Counted from the first letter of the stretch, positions 47,876 through 60,450 are shown. The stretch is 64,000 nt of DNA from Gnetum montanum (GCA_015680685.1 MNCI01002956.1:223844-287843), one strand, 5' to 3'. A program made the numbers and translations. The notes: generated by a model from the sequence alone, not told the origin.

Positions 47876-48125
47876 TTTAAGGCCATTTCGGGCTACATGC
47901 ATAGTTTAAGGCCATTTCGGGCCACATGCGTAGTTTAAGGCCATTTCAGGCCACATGCATAGTTTAAGGCCATTTCGGGCCCCAGTTGTAAACAAGGAAC
48001 ATTTCGAATAACATGGGTGGATTTCCCAGTTGACCGACCATTTCTAATCGTGGCTAGTTTTATGTTGTTGCAGACATGATAGTTTAACGTCATTCCGGAC
48101 AGGTTGTAGTTTAGCATCATTTCGG
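47876..48125. repeat. 29-bp tandem repeats (AAACTAGCA type, inverted)
   Basis: Four consecutive 29-bp units with core TAGTTTAAGGCCATTTCGGG (47,876-47,990), then two looser units (TAGTTTAACGTCATTCCGGA, TAGTTTAGCATCATTTCGGA) to 48,125. They lie between the convergent ends of protease and antisense gene, as in T1. Confidence 0.85.
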
Positions 48126-48305
48126 ACGGATTGTGTTATTATTTTAACAGTTTTTTGATTTTTCTTATTTTTACGTTAGGCGATGTGTCAGTGGGTACAA
48201 TTCTATATTCAGCGTCCCCTTCGCTAATTACGTTGAAAGGTAACTCAGCCCAAGGGACGTCTGGTGGAATGGTTCCTGCGTTAGTGTTTTAGGACATTTC
48301 GGTGT

Positions 48306-49262
48306 TTATTGTGAGTTTTTGTTAGCTGTTTCTGAGTGAGAAGGTGTATGTACAATGTCAGGCATAGGTGTTTCTATTTTACGTGGATCTTCTTCTGTGT
48401 TTAAAGGATTAGCCCTTGCTGGTTGTTGTTCATTTATGTCATTTTGTCTAGGTTCTTCAAGCTTAACCTCTGAGCCTTGGTCCGTGTCCATGTACGATGA
48501 AATGATGGGAGTAGCAGCCTCCCCATAAATGATGATCTCACCACCTTCATAAGGAAAATGAGTCTCTTGGTGTATAGGGGATGAGACCGCTTTCAGTTTG
48601 GCCAACCAGGGCCTTCCTAATATTAGGTTGAATCCTGGCATTTCATCGACCACTACGAAGTTGATAGACATGGGAAACTGGTCCCCTGCTATGAAGTCTA
48701 AGTTCACTATGCCTTTGACCATCACGCATGACCCGCTAAATGATTTTAAACATGTAGTTGCGGTTGGTTTGATTAACTCCGTCAGCCCTAGTTGTTCAAT
48801 GATGGGGTATGGTACTACGTTTGTGGCAGCTCCATCGTCTACATGGACCCTATGTATCTTGAACTGATTTATGCATATTGTTATGAACATGGGGGTTGTT
48901 GTTATCTCCCATGTTTTCTTATCCACCTTAATGTTATCGTTGTGGAAGCTTAGTGGTTTGGAAGTTGCCCCTTGGGGCGAGTACATTACCGCATGAATGG
49001 AGGGTTCATTTGTAGGCAAGTCCTCGCTTACTAGGATCAACATTAACATGCGTACCAAAGCTTCACGATGTGTTTGGGATGTAAGAACTAAGTCATACAA
49101 GCTTAGCGAAGTGTTCTTTTGTTTGAGTGCTTGTGTGACTTGTGTTAAAGTAGTTGCCAAATCTCTACTATTGGGCATGTTTGCATTAGCGGTGACTGGG
49201 TCCATTGGCCCCAACAGTTTTATTTCATGCTTCGTTGGTCTGTCATTTTTGTTCAGAGACAT
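48306..49262 (-). CDS. T2 protease frame (uninterrupted, 318 codons)
   Basis: The longest intact frame of the window. An N-terminal ~150 residues (MSLNKNDRPTKHEIKLLGP, LYDLVLTSQTHREALVRM) precede the retropepsin-like domain. Its active-site loop reads HRVHVDDGAATNVVPYP (V-D-D-G-A), and GFNLILGRPWLAKLK marks the C-terminal half. The last ~80 residues are acidic and Gln/Pro-rich. In a working element it would be part of a Gag-Pro polyprotein that frees capsid and enzymes; the Met start shown is only the first of the open frame. It sits downstream of gag (minus strand) and ends about 180 bp before the 29-bp repeats. T1 has the same domain with stops. Confidence 0.75.
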   Translation of the reverse strand: MSLNKNDRPTKHEIKLLGPMDPVTANANMPNSRDLATTLTQVTQALKQKNTSLSLYDLVLTSQTHREALVRMLMLILVSEDLPTNEPSIHAVMYSPQGATSKPLSFHNDNIKVDKKTWEITTTPMFITICINQFKIHRVHVDDGAATNVVPYPIIEQLGLTELIKPTATTCLKSFSGSCVMVKGIVNLDFIAGDQFPMSINFVVVDEMPGFNLILGRPWLAKLKAVSSPIHQETHFPYEGGEIIIYGEAATPIISSYMDTDQGSEVKLEEPRQNDINEQQPARANPLNTEEDPRKIETPMPDIVHTPSHSETANKNSQ

Positions 49263-49286
49263 TGTTTTAGACGTATCAGTTTTTTT

Positions 49287-52172
49287 TTATGGTTCACCCT
49301 CGTTACCTGCATTTGGTTGATTGTTGGGTGGCATCATGGGTACGGCGTTGAGTGGAGTGGGTTTAGGTTGCCCTACGGCTAACCGTTGATGCTCCTTCTC
49401 TACACGTTCACGCGTAAGCCTATCCGCTAAGTGTTCTCGTGTGTGGCGCGGAGGTGGAGCCGGTCTGGGAGCCTTGGGTTGCTTTGGGATTCTTACCACA
49501 TATGGAGCTAGGTAAGGTTGCGGTTGGACAGTTGGATGTGGTTGGACAGAAGATTAGCTGGACACCCTAATGACGTAAGGACTAGGTCTAATTTGCATTT
49601 GTGAGGTGGATGCTTGGTAAACATTAGGACTTCCAGGTATCCTAATGACGTATGGGGTTGGTTTAGGTGGAGGTTGGACCTCTGCTGTTGCGACTGTGGG
49701 TGGTACTCAGACTACAAAAGGGGCAGGCTGAGTAGGAGGGGTTCATAAATTTGAGGGAATGATGGCGGGAGGTACACGCACCACGTATGGTTTCTCGTGT
49801 GTCAGGGTGTTAGATGTTGCTACGGCCGGGGGCACTCAGACAACATATGGTTGCTGCGGGACGCGCGGTGGTTGAGGCAGGGATGTGGATGCAGTGGGAG
49901 AAACATGGACTACGAACGGCTTGTTAGGTGTTTGTTGTTCGTATTCAGAGTAGATGGTGTTAATGTTAGATGTCTCGGGTTCATCATCAAAGTAGATTGT
50001 GTTGATAACGTACGGCGCCTCTTTTGTGTTCAGAGGGTCTTTATACATCCCCATAGCCTGGTTCTGCGGTTGGACTGGGTTGGCCTTGTCAAAGGTGATT
50101 TGACCTTCGTCGATCATTCGTTGTATGTCCTGCTTCAGGGTGAAATAGTAATCCGTGTCATGCCCGTTGCGTTGGTGATAGTCGCAGAAGCAATCCATTC
50201 TAAAACCTTTGAGCACTGGAGGCTCATTCGGTGTTGCTAAGCTTGGGTTCTGAACGAGTTGATAGAACCGATCATGTCTCTGGATGGCCGCAGGGGATAA
50301 CTGTTTTTGTTTCATTAACCCAGCCTTCAAGAGTTGGTCGAATAACTGGGATGGCTTCATAGGCAATGGCGTATATTGAGAAGGTTCTTTCCTCTCAAAA
50401 TTTCTCGTACGATTTGGTGTTGGGTTCTGCGATGATGATGATTCTGGCGCAGTTGTAGGAATAGGTTTAGTATAGTTAGTAGGGGCTACAGGCGGTTTGT
50501 TCCATTGTTCCACGTTTTCCTGTTGTGTTTCCGCTATTGCTACTATAGTTGCTTTAGCCTTCTCTTTATCCTTTTTACTATGTTGATTTTTGAAGGCTAA
50601 ATACGTAGGATCATGGCTATTTTGAGCCGCCTCTTCTATATTTTTGATCTATACAAAGGCTTGGTTAAGGTTACATGCATTAAGATAGTATAATTTGGAT
50701 TTGAAGAAGTCATTAACAGCCCCCTTTAGAATTATGAGCAGATATGTCTGGGGGATTGGCTCGTGTAGCTCATTGAGAGCGGCACTCCACCTTTGAATGA
50801 ATTTTTGTACAGGTTCGAGCAGTGCTTGTTTAACCTGTATAAGGCTGTCCAATGTCGCCTCAGGTTTCAAGTTATATTTAAACCTGGTCACNATTATATT
50901 TAGTTAGTGTTGGCAATGATATTCCTTTGGGCAAATTTAGGGGCAGGACAGAAGAGCTGATGGGGTCATCGTGGTAAAAGTCCACTACCTTCAACTCTCC
51001 GTCAGCAGTTGTTTTGAGGCGTTTGACCACGTCAGTTAATTCCTACATTAATTTTTTAGCATCCGCCCAATCTTGAGCGCTAGGTGAGGTGACAGCTTGT
51101 GGGTGCAGTGCAGTGTAGAGATTAGATTGTTGAATGGTAGGTTGAAAGGCTGAAAGCTATGCAGTCGGCGGTTGGACTTGTGGGATGTTCATAGCGTGTG
51201 GCACCAGGGATGGCACATTGTAGGTGAGAGGTTCTTGTTGTTGTGGTTGCGGCTGTACTTAGGGAATGCTGGCTGGTGGAATCGTATGGGGTGGCACGTT
51301 ATGGTGAGAGGGTTGATGTGATGGCACACCCATCGCTGCCCATTGCCCAGCCACATTTTGTCAAGGAACCCCCAATTGGGTTACAGCGGTCAAGGAGGCT
51401 CCGTGCGTTTGCATGTGGGGGATGTAGTGAGTAGACGTGGATGCTGGTATCACATGTGGCATCCCTATCACTCAAGGTGAGAAGGTCGCTCCCATTTTAT
51501 TGTGTGGGGGTGGTGCTTGCGAGGATGGGTCAGCAACTGTAGTGGGGATGATAGCGAGAGAAAGTGTGTTGATTTGTAGGTCGCTTGGAGGAGGAATATG
51601 GACCAGCGCTGATGTTTTCGGTGAAGGTGCTTGCGCCTAGGTGAACCTGAGGGGTTGGAGGGGCATGACTTCCCCTGTTCCTGGATGAAACATAGGGTTG
51701 ATGTATGTTTGTGGGCTAAGGGTGTGATAGGAGTCTTCATGTTCGGATTGGGCAGTGAACTCGTCCTCCTATTCCAGTTGGAGATCTACTGCAGGCTGAT
51801 CCAACAATTGGCTCCTTTGCAGGAGGAGTTGTGTGATGAGCTCTGAGTACTGCTCTGGAACAGGGATTATATTGTATGGGGAAAGGATGAACTTGCGTCC
51901 CCCCCTGTAGAAGAGTTCGTATTACCTATTTACCTCTATTTCGGCTCGATCTACGACCAGGCCAGCTTGTTTCTTCACACATATGAAGTTGTACTGGTCC
52001 TAGGTTATGATATTGGAGGTTGGGTTCCTCCCTTGCAACCTGAGGGATCAGCTAGGCCCCACTATGGGTTGTATTGTCGGCTATTGAATGACGGGCTGTT
52101 GGACAGCCATGGTGCCTATGATGTTGGTAACTTGAGCAGTTATAGCAGTGGTGTTTATGGGGTTCATGATGA
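49287..52172 (-). pseudogene. T2 gag
   Basis: The start is placed at about 52,172 (minus-strand ATGAACCCC, reading MNPINTTAITAQVTNII). N-terminal blocks match T1 (QYNFICV, YELFYRGGRKFI, PEQYSELITQLLLQRSQLLDQ). The gag domain resumes at 51,060-50,893 (VDFYHDDPISSSVLPLNLP, LPTLTKYN), is cut by a single N, and continues 50,891-50,649 (FKYNLKPEATLDSLI, FIQRWSAALNEL). The zinc-knuckle region (FCDYHQRNGHDTDYYFTLKQ) is in the open frame 50,513-49,836, with Tyr in place of the last Cys as in T1. A Pro-rich linker (49,836-49,287) joins it to the protease. A few TAG stops break it, often at Gln positions. Confidence 0.8.
50892..50892. other. One-base N hiding a missing segment of gag
   Basis: T1 has about 58 residues (roughly 175 bp) between YFTKYN and FKYNL. 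T2 has LTKYN, then N, then FKYNL. The N is a collapsed gap or a patched deletion. Confidence 0.75.
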
Positions 52173-52189
52173 CCTATTGAGGGTATGAC

Positions 52190-52837
52190 ACAGTATAGGG
52201 ATGTGAAATTAGTGTACTGAGTACAACGTAAACCTACATGGTAACGTACAACATATACGCTTCAACATCCGGCGTATAACGACAACGTAGACAGCGTATA
52301 TGTATGTAGCGTATAGGGTCAGCGTAGATAAGTCTACGGCGTAAATCGTACGGCGTATATGCTAAGCAGTGTATATAGTGTTAGGGTGTAGCATAAAATA
52401 GGATTACAATGTATAGAATGCAGTATAAACTGGACAACAGCGTAAGCAAAGTCTGCGGTTAAAAGAAAAAGTACTGCATAAACAGAACAGGAGGGACAAA
52501 GTCAGTGTGCAGCGTAGAGGAGGTCTACGGCATAAAGAACGTAGTGTAAATGGATCGTAGCATAAAAAAGTCTATGACGTAAGATGTGTAGCGTAAATTT
52601 TAACTGTGTAAATGCTGGGGATCTCACAGAATAAGTTTTAACAGGAGCGGCGTAGACGCTGAACAGCGTAAATGTTGGATTTTTTGTAGACTGGGTTTAA
52701 AACTATGCAGTGTAAACGCTGGGAGGTTTTTGGAAGGAATCGGCGTATGGTCGACAGCGTAAATGTTCAACAGCGTAAACGCTGTGAAGCTTACAGGTAA
52801 GGTTTTAGGCAGAGGCCCTCCTTCTAGTGCCAATTTT
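52190..52837 (-). other. T2 leader with GCGTA-rich repeats and primer binding site
   Basis: Untranslated leader between 5' LTR and gag, full of GCGTAAA, GCGTATA and AGCGTAAACGCTG words. A tRNA-primer-like site (minus strand TTGGCACTAGAAGGAGGGCC, 52,834-52,815) starts three bases inside the LTR edge; it resembles the TTGGCGCC-type sites of Tat and Athila elements with decay. Confidence 0.6.
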
Positions 52838-54079
52838 TGTATCATCCGAAATCGTCGGTCTCCGGCTAGAAGGAAACAGAGATCGTGGGATCACCAGACA
52901 CGCACAAAAGACCCTACCTTTACCTAAGGGCAAGCTAGAATGAACGAAGGTAGAGTACCTTGGGTGGTCCGCATGCGGATCAGACAAGGATTTCCCAAAA
53001 CGTACACCGAAGTGCTATACGCTAGGTTATGCGTAAACGGCGTAACAGACGTAAATCAGAGCGTAAACAGCGTAATTGATGCAAATAGAGTGTAAACGTA
53101 AATAGGCATAAACAGAATACATACAAAAATTAATGCAAACTGTAAACGATTTTGGGAAGAAAATGTAACAATGGCATTACAGAATGAGAGTACAATGCAC
53201 CGGTCTAATGTAGTTGTGACTAGAACACAAGGCGGAAGAAAAGCCCCGGTGAATGCAAGGATGACTGTGGGCTGGTTCACACTGTAGGCATAGCGTAGAG
53301 ACTGTATGCTTAGCGTACACGGTTGTCCATCATAAAAGGTTTCTACTCTGGTTCTCAGCGTCTCTACTCTCTAGTGCGCTCTGAATGTTTTGCCAACCCC
53401 CCCCCCCCTCTAGTGAAAAATTGGGGCTTTTATATAGGTTTTGACGTTAGACTCGGGTTGGGTGACACGTGGTGCGTTGATCGGGTGCAAAAGCATAAAA
53501 TTTACAAGTGTACAGTATGTTACATTTGCCGCACATATACGCTGAGCGTATACGCTGCATCTAGTGGGTGTAGACTCTAGGCATATACGTTGGGCGTATA
53601 CGTTGGATGTGCTGGGCGTATGCGAACTTGGGCGTAGATGCTGTGGACGCTGGGTGTATACGCTGATGGTGGCTGGGTGTATACACCGGGCATATACGCT
53701 GATGGATGCTACCTTATGCCAAATCTTGCTCTGCAGTGCTATTTCCATGCCGTCTTTGGAGGTTTCATGCTAGGCGTATACATCTATTGTACTTGCTGAG
53801 CGTACATGTGAGGCGTATACGCTGAGCGTATACGCCGAGCGTCTATGCTAGGTGTCTACGCTGGATGTGTATGCTGAGAATGTCGAGCGTATACACTGTG
53901 GATGTGAACTTGAGCGTATACACTGGGCATATACGCTGAGACTGCAAAATTGGTGAAAATTAAGTAGTTTGATCTCCAAAGTTGCCATGTCACACTAGAT
54001 GTAGCTGTGGTCGTCTGTGGGTCCCAAGGACCTGCTTCTTGTGAGAGAAGTACTAAGCTTGAAATTTTGTGGTGTTTCA
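52838..54079 (-). repeat. T2 5' LTR (minus orientation)
   Basis: 1,242 bp, nearly collinear with 40,771-42,000. It has TATA (minus) at 53,427-53,434, a C-run at 53,397-53,408 also seen in the partner, and the GCGTATACGC cluster (53,530-53,940). The differences between the two LTRs show that the insertion is not recent. Confidence 0.9.
53427..53434 (-). promoter_or_regulatory. TATA box of the T2 5' LTR
   Basis: TATAAAAG on the minus strand (in a TATATAAAAG context). It would drive the genomic transcript of T2, opposite to the antisense gene. Confidence 0.65.
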
Positions 54080-54084
54080 ATGAT
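54080..54084. other. T2 target-site duplication, right copy
   Basis: ATGAT, identical to 40,766-40,770. Confidence 0.85.
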
Positions 54085-54578
54085 GATGAGGAGGATACAT
54101 ATAGACGTTCTTATGTTGTAGCTATGTTTGGTGAATATTTAGATGATGCAATTGAGGTCAGTGGTAAGGATCCTTAGATGATCCCTCCTTTTTGATGATG
54201 TCCAAAAAGGGGAAGAACTTTTGTCCTATCAAATCTTGACAAATCTTGTTATGAACATGGTTATGAATATCTTATTCTACATGGTTATGGATATATTAGC
54301 AGCTATATGTATTGAAGACTATTTGGACATGGTTATGTATTATTATTCTAATATTATGGAGATAGGTTTTTACCTTGGATAGTATCTTGGAAATCTCTTT
54401 TTTATCTCTTTTGATCTCTACCCTATGCCTTGAGCCCTAGAGCCTTATCCCAATGATAACTTTGGCTGTTATTGGGATTTATATGTCTTAAAATATTTTT
54501 ATCAAATTACTATAATTTAAATTGCATAATTACTCACCCATTTTCTTATGTTTTGGACATCACCAAAAAGGGGAAGAT
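54085..54578 (+). other. Element K tail after T2, with polypurine tract
   Basis: The end of the K extra ORF (acidic, to 54,173), then noncoding DNA. CAAAAAGGGGAAGAT at 54,564-54,578, just before the 3' LTR, is the polypurine tract. A similar CCAAAAAGGGGAAGA is at 54,204-54,218. Confidence 0.65.
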
Positions 54579-55647
54579 TGTTGACCTTTTGGAATGTCAA
54601 AACCTTAAGAAAAATGGAGAATATAGTTTGGTTGTATGTGTGTTAATCTTTTAGGGCATGAATGAAACTCAAGAAAATGAAATCTATAACAAGGTTTCAA
54701 TATGGAGACTACATAGGCAAGATGAAAGCATGGAGAAGTATGAAAGAAAATGAAGGCTACGAGTTAAATGAAGAAGCTTTGAGGCTTAAGAAGAAGGAAA
54801 ATTGATGGAAGGAAGCCTCAGAATTTAAGAAACCAAAATTTAAAGAGATGTCTACTATTTCTAGAAGATGTCTCCATTCCAAAAATAGATGTCTCCCAAG
54901 AGATGTTTCATTCTCTAAGGAAATGTCTCTCCAAAATTGAGGTAGATCTTAGGTAGATGTTCCAACTTCAAGAGAGACATCTACACTAGCTGTTAGGTAG
55001 TCGTTGCATTAATTCTTAGGATTTTTTTGAATCTTAAAAGCTATGAGAATACATCAAATTCTTAGAAATTAAGGAATAACTATCAACATCAAAGCAATCA
55101 TTTTCTATTCTATGCTATTGTACTTTTGTACTTCATTGTCACATCATTTGATTGATTGTTTGTAGTACATGTGCTTCAAAATACAAGGACCTGTAATTTG
55201 AGTTACACTCATTCCTTATTTTTCTCTCTTTCTTTGTTACCTTGTGGGGTTGATATTATTCTTGTGAGAAGGAATTCATATTGAGATTGTCAAGATCCTA
55301 CGAGATTTAGTGGTTTTACAACGTCAAAACACTCTAGAACAAAGCTCAAGTTTGTAAAAGTTTTGGGATCCTTGAAATCACATTTTAAGCTTGTTCGGAC
55401 ATTGCAAGGTTGAAAGATTTTGTAGTGATGAAACTCTCTATAGAAAAGCTCAAATCTTATAAAGGTTGTAGTGTCCTCTAAATTACATTTTGGAAGAAAC
55501 AAAGCTCAAAGGTGTGCAAGAAATCTACCCTTTGAGTGTGGACTACCCAAGTTGGGAAACCATGTAATTTTTGGTGTGTTTCTTGTGACAAGTTTAACTT
55601 AAAACTAGGGAACTTATTCAACTCCCCTTCTAAGTTCTCAATCCTCA
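54579..55647 (+). repeat. Element K 3' LTR
   Basis: 1,069 bp, from TGTTGACCTTTTGG to TTCTCAATCCTCA, aligned over its whole length with 35,969-37,037. No clear target duplication flanks the pair (CACAA against AGTTA). Confidence 0.85.
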
Positions 55648-56084
55648 AGTTAAGGGTTAATAATTAGTTTCAAATGTTGGCAATCATGATCATGGTTATG
55701 GTGGTTACATTTTGGGCTAATCAATGTAATCCTTGCACTTCATATTTTGAAGTGTTGGTTGCTCGGTAATGTTTTTGAGGAACCAACACCTTACTCCAAG
55801 ATTTATTTGGCTATTAGGCTCCTCCATTTTCTTCTTCAAAAAAATTGGTTTGTCTTTTGGTCTTCATCAACCTTTCAGCTTCTTGGAAATTTCCTTCCAC
55901 ATTTTTTTCCAAAGTGAAACCTTCATTGGGTTTCATTGTCAAGGTTGGGTTTGATTTAGTTTTTCCATTGAATGAAATGTGTTACATCCAATGAACTTGA
56001 TGATGGAGCATGATGAAGGAAAATTCATATGGCCATAATGCATGAGTGTTAATCATTAGTCATCCTTATTATTCAGGGTAAGGG
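55648..56084. other. Non-genic DNA
   Basis: No gene or repeat seen. The short frame at 55,769-55,954 is Phe-rich without a domain. Confidence 0.4.
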
Positions 56085-57010
56085 AGGTTATAATTAGGCT
56101 GTGGGATTAGGCTCAAGTAATGGTAATGACAATGATGTGAAACAAGCACTCTTGGTATGACAACACAAACTAACCAAATCTCAAGATTCATCTTTTAAGA
56201 AAACTCCAAGAAAACAAGAAGAAAAAACAAATAAAATGTGTTGCTACAATACAATGCATAGTGCTACATGAGACAACCATAGGTTACTATCGTTACAATA
56301 TTGGAAGATTTTTGCAATGTACAATAGACTTCCAAATCTTACATTTCATTTTTTGTACCAAACAAGGAGAAAGAGAGAGAACATGCAGGATCACTTATTG
56401 TAGACCATTGGAGTCAAAACATCGATCATTCATTCCAACCTATCAACAATGGTAAACAACACTACAAGAAAATATGTGAGTGTTAGATGTAATCAAGGTT
56501 ATGTGATGGCTTTAATTTTTCATAGCAAGGGTTTGATGTTAGCTTGAGTAGGCTTAAATTCCAGTGAGGAACTTGGTAAGATGTATTTTTCTCCTTACCA
56601 TCAAGAATTTCAGCCAAGGGAACCCTCTATGATGTTTTTGGCTTCAAGGTTAATAGTGATTAGGCTACTTCAAGGTGTGATGGTTGTATAGTAGAATGGT
56701 TTTAGTGATTAAGGTTTGGATATTTTGAGGTCAACTTGGTCTAACAACATCATGATAAGGATCCCATATAGGCTTTAAGGCTAGTTAAAGTTTCTCCCTT
56801 ATCCTCCTGGCTCAATCTTGCATGCCAACACAAGCACATCAAGTGGCACCTGTGCAATAAAATTGTTAAAAATGTGAAATACTTTAACAATTAAGAAAAT
56901 TTAAGTCAAAAAAAACTAAATTGATGCCAAACAAGGTCAAACCATGGTCAATGGACATTACAAGGGTTAGATTAAGGCAAATAGGTGAAACAAAGGCCAA
57001 ATGATAGTCA
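56085..57010. repeat. Direct repeat D, copy 1
   Basis: About 0.93 kb, collinear with 59,441-60,450. Shared blocks include GGTTATAATTAGGCT, CAAACTAACCAAATCT, GTAGACCAT-GGAGTCAAAAC, TTTTTCTCCT-ACCATCAAGAA and ATCAAGTGGCAC. Confidence 0.8.
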
Positions 57011-59440
57011 AAACTACATAAAATGGTATCAAAGAAGGTAAAATAAGGCCTTATTAATGTCAAATGATATCACATGATGTCAAATCAAGGTCTAAATGAT
57101 GCCAAACAATTGGATAAATGTGGAAAACAAGGTCAACTAAAATAGAAATGATGAAAATGAGGTCAAATGATACTAAGTGACATGAAAATGATAAACAATC
57201 ACATGAAACAGGGTTAAGCAAAGTTCAAATATGATGGAACAAAGACAAATTAGAAAAATTAGTGTAATGTATGGTCAAATAGGGTCACACAACACAAGTT
57301 AGACAACATATGACACAACATGGTTAATCAAGATCATATTTTACTAATTTTAGGCCTTAGTGGACTATGATGGTAGGGACCTATTTCATTGAGCAAGGTC
57401 ACTACAAGGCAAAAGCAAGATAAGACTTGGTAAAACAAGGTAGAATAAGATTATTACATAGTAAAGGTAAGGTAAAATTAAGTTAAAACTATTTAAGGTA
57501 TGGAAAACTAGGTTGTGAAAGGCCAAATAGTGTTAAATATTGTTAAATTTAACATAAGCTCCATTTTTCTCAATAGCACCAGCATTTTTAGATCACTATT
57601 GATAGACAAGTAAAGAGTACCACAAGAATCATAGAATTTTCAACAAAAAATACTAGTATATTTTAAGTAAGGAATCTCTAGTTCTAAAATTATCAAGATA
57701 ATATAGGGTAGGGTTTGGTAGGCAGTGAAACTTCATATGGACTAAATCTTATTCTACTATTGTTGTCCAAGAAAAAATCATTGAACTAAAATCGTGTGGT
57801 GGATGAAGCCAAACATACCAAATAAAATGATAGATCAATTAGTCCATCCCACTGGAAAGCCCACACTATATAAAAACATCAAATTTTGATGAGGTACCAC
57901 AAAAAAACTCATGCCGAGTTGGCCTCTCTTGTTTCCTTTTGATACACTGATGGACAAACTTTGCATTTTGCGTTTGGTATTGTTAGCACCTAGTCATGTA
58001 AGGGACACTTAATTAATCAATTTTACATCCTTTAAATCAATTTTTAAAACACCAATGAGTTTGATGCTAAGATTTTGCAACACTTAAATTAATCACATTC
58101 ACATGCATAAGTCATGTTTGGTTTAGGTTTGGTAGTACAACACTAGATGTCATCATTTCCTGCTCTTATGATGGGAAAACTAGGACATGTGGCCAGGAAA
58201 GTGCATATAAGCCTTTTTGTAGAGACCTCATTAGTTTCTTCTTTTTAGGCATCCTCTTTGGAAAATAAAAATAAAATAACAACAAAAACCACTTATTCAT
58301 GTTGTCCACAAACAAACTTGTTGTAAGTCCACAATATCATCGCCAGTGTTTGAGGCATCAATAACTATCATGGTGGACACCTAGGCAAGCGATAAGAATG
58401 TTGATCCTACACAATGCAAAGTCTTATCAATGTTGAATTCATTAGTAAGTAGCACCATTGAGAGTTTCTAGTGGAGCTATTTGACAGGATACTCGTTAGT
58501 GGCGAGGGATCTATGTAACAAGTAGATGGGTGATGGGAAGGGTTAGTTCAGGGGAAAAAACAATAGAAACAATGACAGAGATAGTAGAGGCTATGGTTGG
58601 ATGAGGGAGGGTTTCAACGATGGTGCAAGGGTAGAGGATGATCAGCTGCAATGCAGCATAGCTAACAACAATGGTCCTAAAGGTGGTAGTGAGCTATGGC
58701 TATGCAACCCATTGTAGGACCTACATAATGCTAACCAACATAGTTCCAACATGGTTCCAGTGAACTATGATAGCTAGTGTAGCTTTAGCAAGGTTTCAGT
58801 GAATTATGTTGACTAGTGTAGCTCTAGCATGGTTTGGCAAACTTCATTGGCTAGCATAGAATTATTTTGGCTAGTGTAGCTCTAGCATGGTTTGGCAAAC
58901 TTTGTTGGCTAGCGTAGCTCTAACATGGCAGATAGTTCCTAGCCACAAATGATGGTTTTTGGTAGAGTAGGGTTTGCTTACTGGTGACAATCAAGGGTTT
59001 TTGTCGACATGGTAAATATGGAAGGTGACACTTTTGGTAGCTGAGTCAGCAATAAGCTTAGCTAGCATTAGTAGCATAGCTACTAAAACAATGGATGAAG
59101 TGAGGAATGGTAGTGCATAGTGGCATGACGTATGCACAAAGCACTGTAGGAGGTGCATGATGAAGGGTGGGGGCATAAAAATAATGGCAACAAGGGCTAT
59201 GAGGGTTGTAGAGGTTACAAAAGGCTACAATAGGAGCAAGGTCATGAAAGAAGACTTGGTATGGCTCTAGTAGTCATAAGCAAGGGTTTCTCTAGTGGTA
59301 GAAGTATAGTGACATCTAATTATAGCCCTCGCAATTGATGGAGATCAACTATTTCTTGCCATATCTGAGTTGCAAGGTGTTTGAGTTTGGGAGGATGGGA
59401 GGCAATAGAGATACTTGTGAGGGTTTTGTGTATTACAATC
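57011..59440. other. Spacer between direct repeats D
   Basis: No coding signal. 57,000-57,350 is rich in AAATGATGTCAAA-type phrases. 58,750-58,935 is a minisatellite of about 47 bp (GGCTAGTGTAGCTCTAGCAT). Direct repeats on both sides suggest a non-autonomous LTR element, but no primer site or polypurine tract is clear. Confidence 0.4.
58750..58935. repeat. Minisatellite, unit about 47 bp
   Basis: Four diverged units of GCTAGTGTAGCTCTAGCATG followed by GTTTGGCAAACTT. Confidence 0.75.
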
Positions 59441-59794
59441 AAGGTTATAATTAGGCTATGGTATTGGGCTCAAGGAATGGTAATAGTAATGATGTGAAAT
59501 AATCACTCTTGATATGGTAGGACAAACTAACCAAATCTTGCGCATCAAGGTTACATGGCAACTAGTTGTCACAATGAGTTGCACTTTTACAATGACTTTA
59601 GGCTTCATCCTGCAAGTACAACTCCATGAGAACAAGAGAAAAAATAGAAAAAAAATATTTTTACAATACAATGTGTAGGGCTACATGAGACAACTAGCAA
59701 ACCAGGCCATCATAGGTTACTATCATTACAACATTGTAAGATCTACGTGATGCGGATCAAACTTCCAAAGCTTGCAGTTCATTCAATGTGCCAA

Positions 59795-59839
<45 letters not shown>

Positions 59840-60450
59840 GCAAGCACATTTGTTGTAGACCATCGGAGTCAAAACATTAGCCATTCATTCCAACCTATCA
59901 AAAATGGTAAACAACATTACAAACAAACATGTGAGTGTTAGATGTAATCAGGGCTATGTGATGGCTTTAATGTTGCATAGCAATGGTTTGATGTTGTCTT
60001 GAGTAGGTTTAAGTTCTGGTGAGGAACTTAGTTTGATGTATTTTTCTCCTCACCATCAAGAACTTTGGCCAAGGGAACCCTCCATGATGTTTTTGGCTTC
60101 GAGGTTAATAGTCATCAAGATACTTCAAGATGTTATGGCTATATAGTATACTGGTTTTAGGCTTAAGGTTTGGGTACATAAGGTCAACTCGGTCTAACAA
60201 CATCACAAGAGGATCCATTAAGGCTAGTCAAATTTGCTTCCTTGTCCTCCTAGTTCATTCTTGCATGTCAACATAAGCATATCAAGTGGCACTTGTGTAA
60301 TAAAATTATTAAACAATGCAAAATACTTTAATGATAAATTAAATTTAAGCTAAAACAAATTAAATTGATGTCAAACAAGGTCAAAACATGGTCAACAAAG
60401 ATTACAAGGGGTAGATCAAGGAAAACAGGGCAAAATAAAGGCCAAATGAT
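59441..60450. repeat. Direct repeat D, copy 2
   Basis: Partner of 56,085-57,010. It is slightly longer, partly because it carries an (AG)19 microsatellite where copy 1 has only a short AGAAAGAGAGAG. Confidence 0.8.
59797..59834. repeat. (AG)19 microsatellite
   Basis: Uninterrupted AG dinucleotide run inside direct repeat D copy 2. Confidence 0.95.

Noticed and set aside
47876-47990. CRISPR-like array (29-bp units)
   Set aside because: Units are directly adjacent with no spacers, the context is a plant retroelement, and the same repeat is dispersed in T1.
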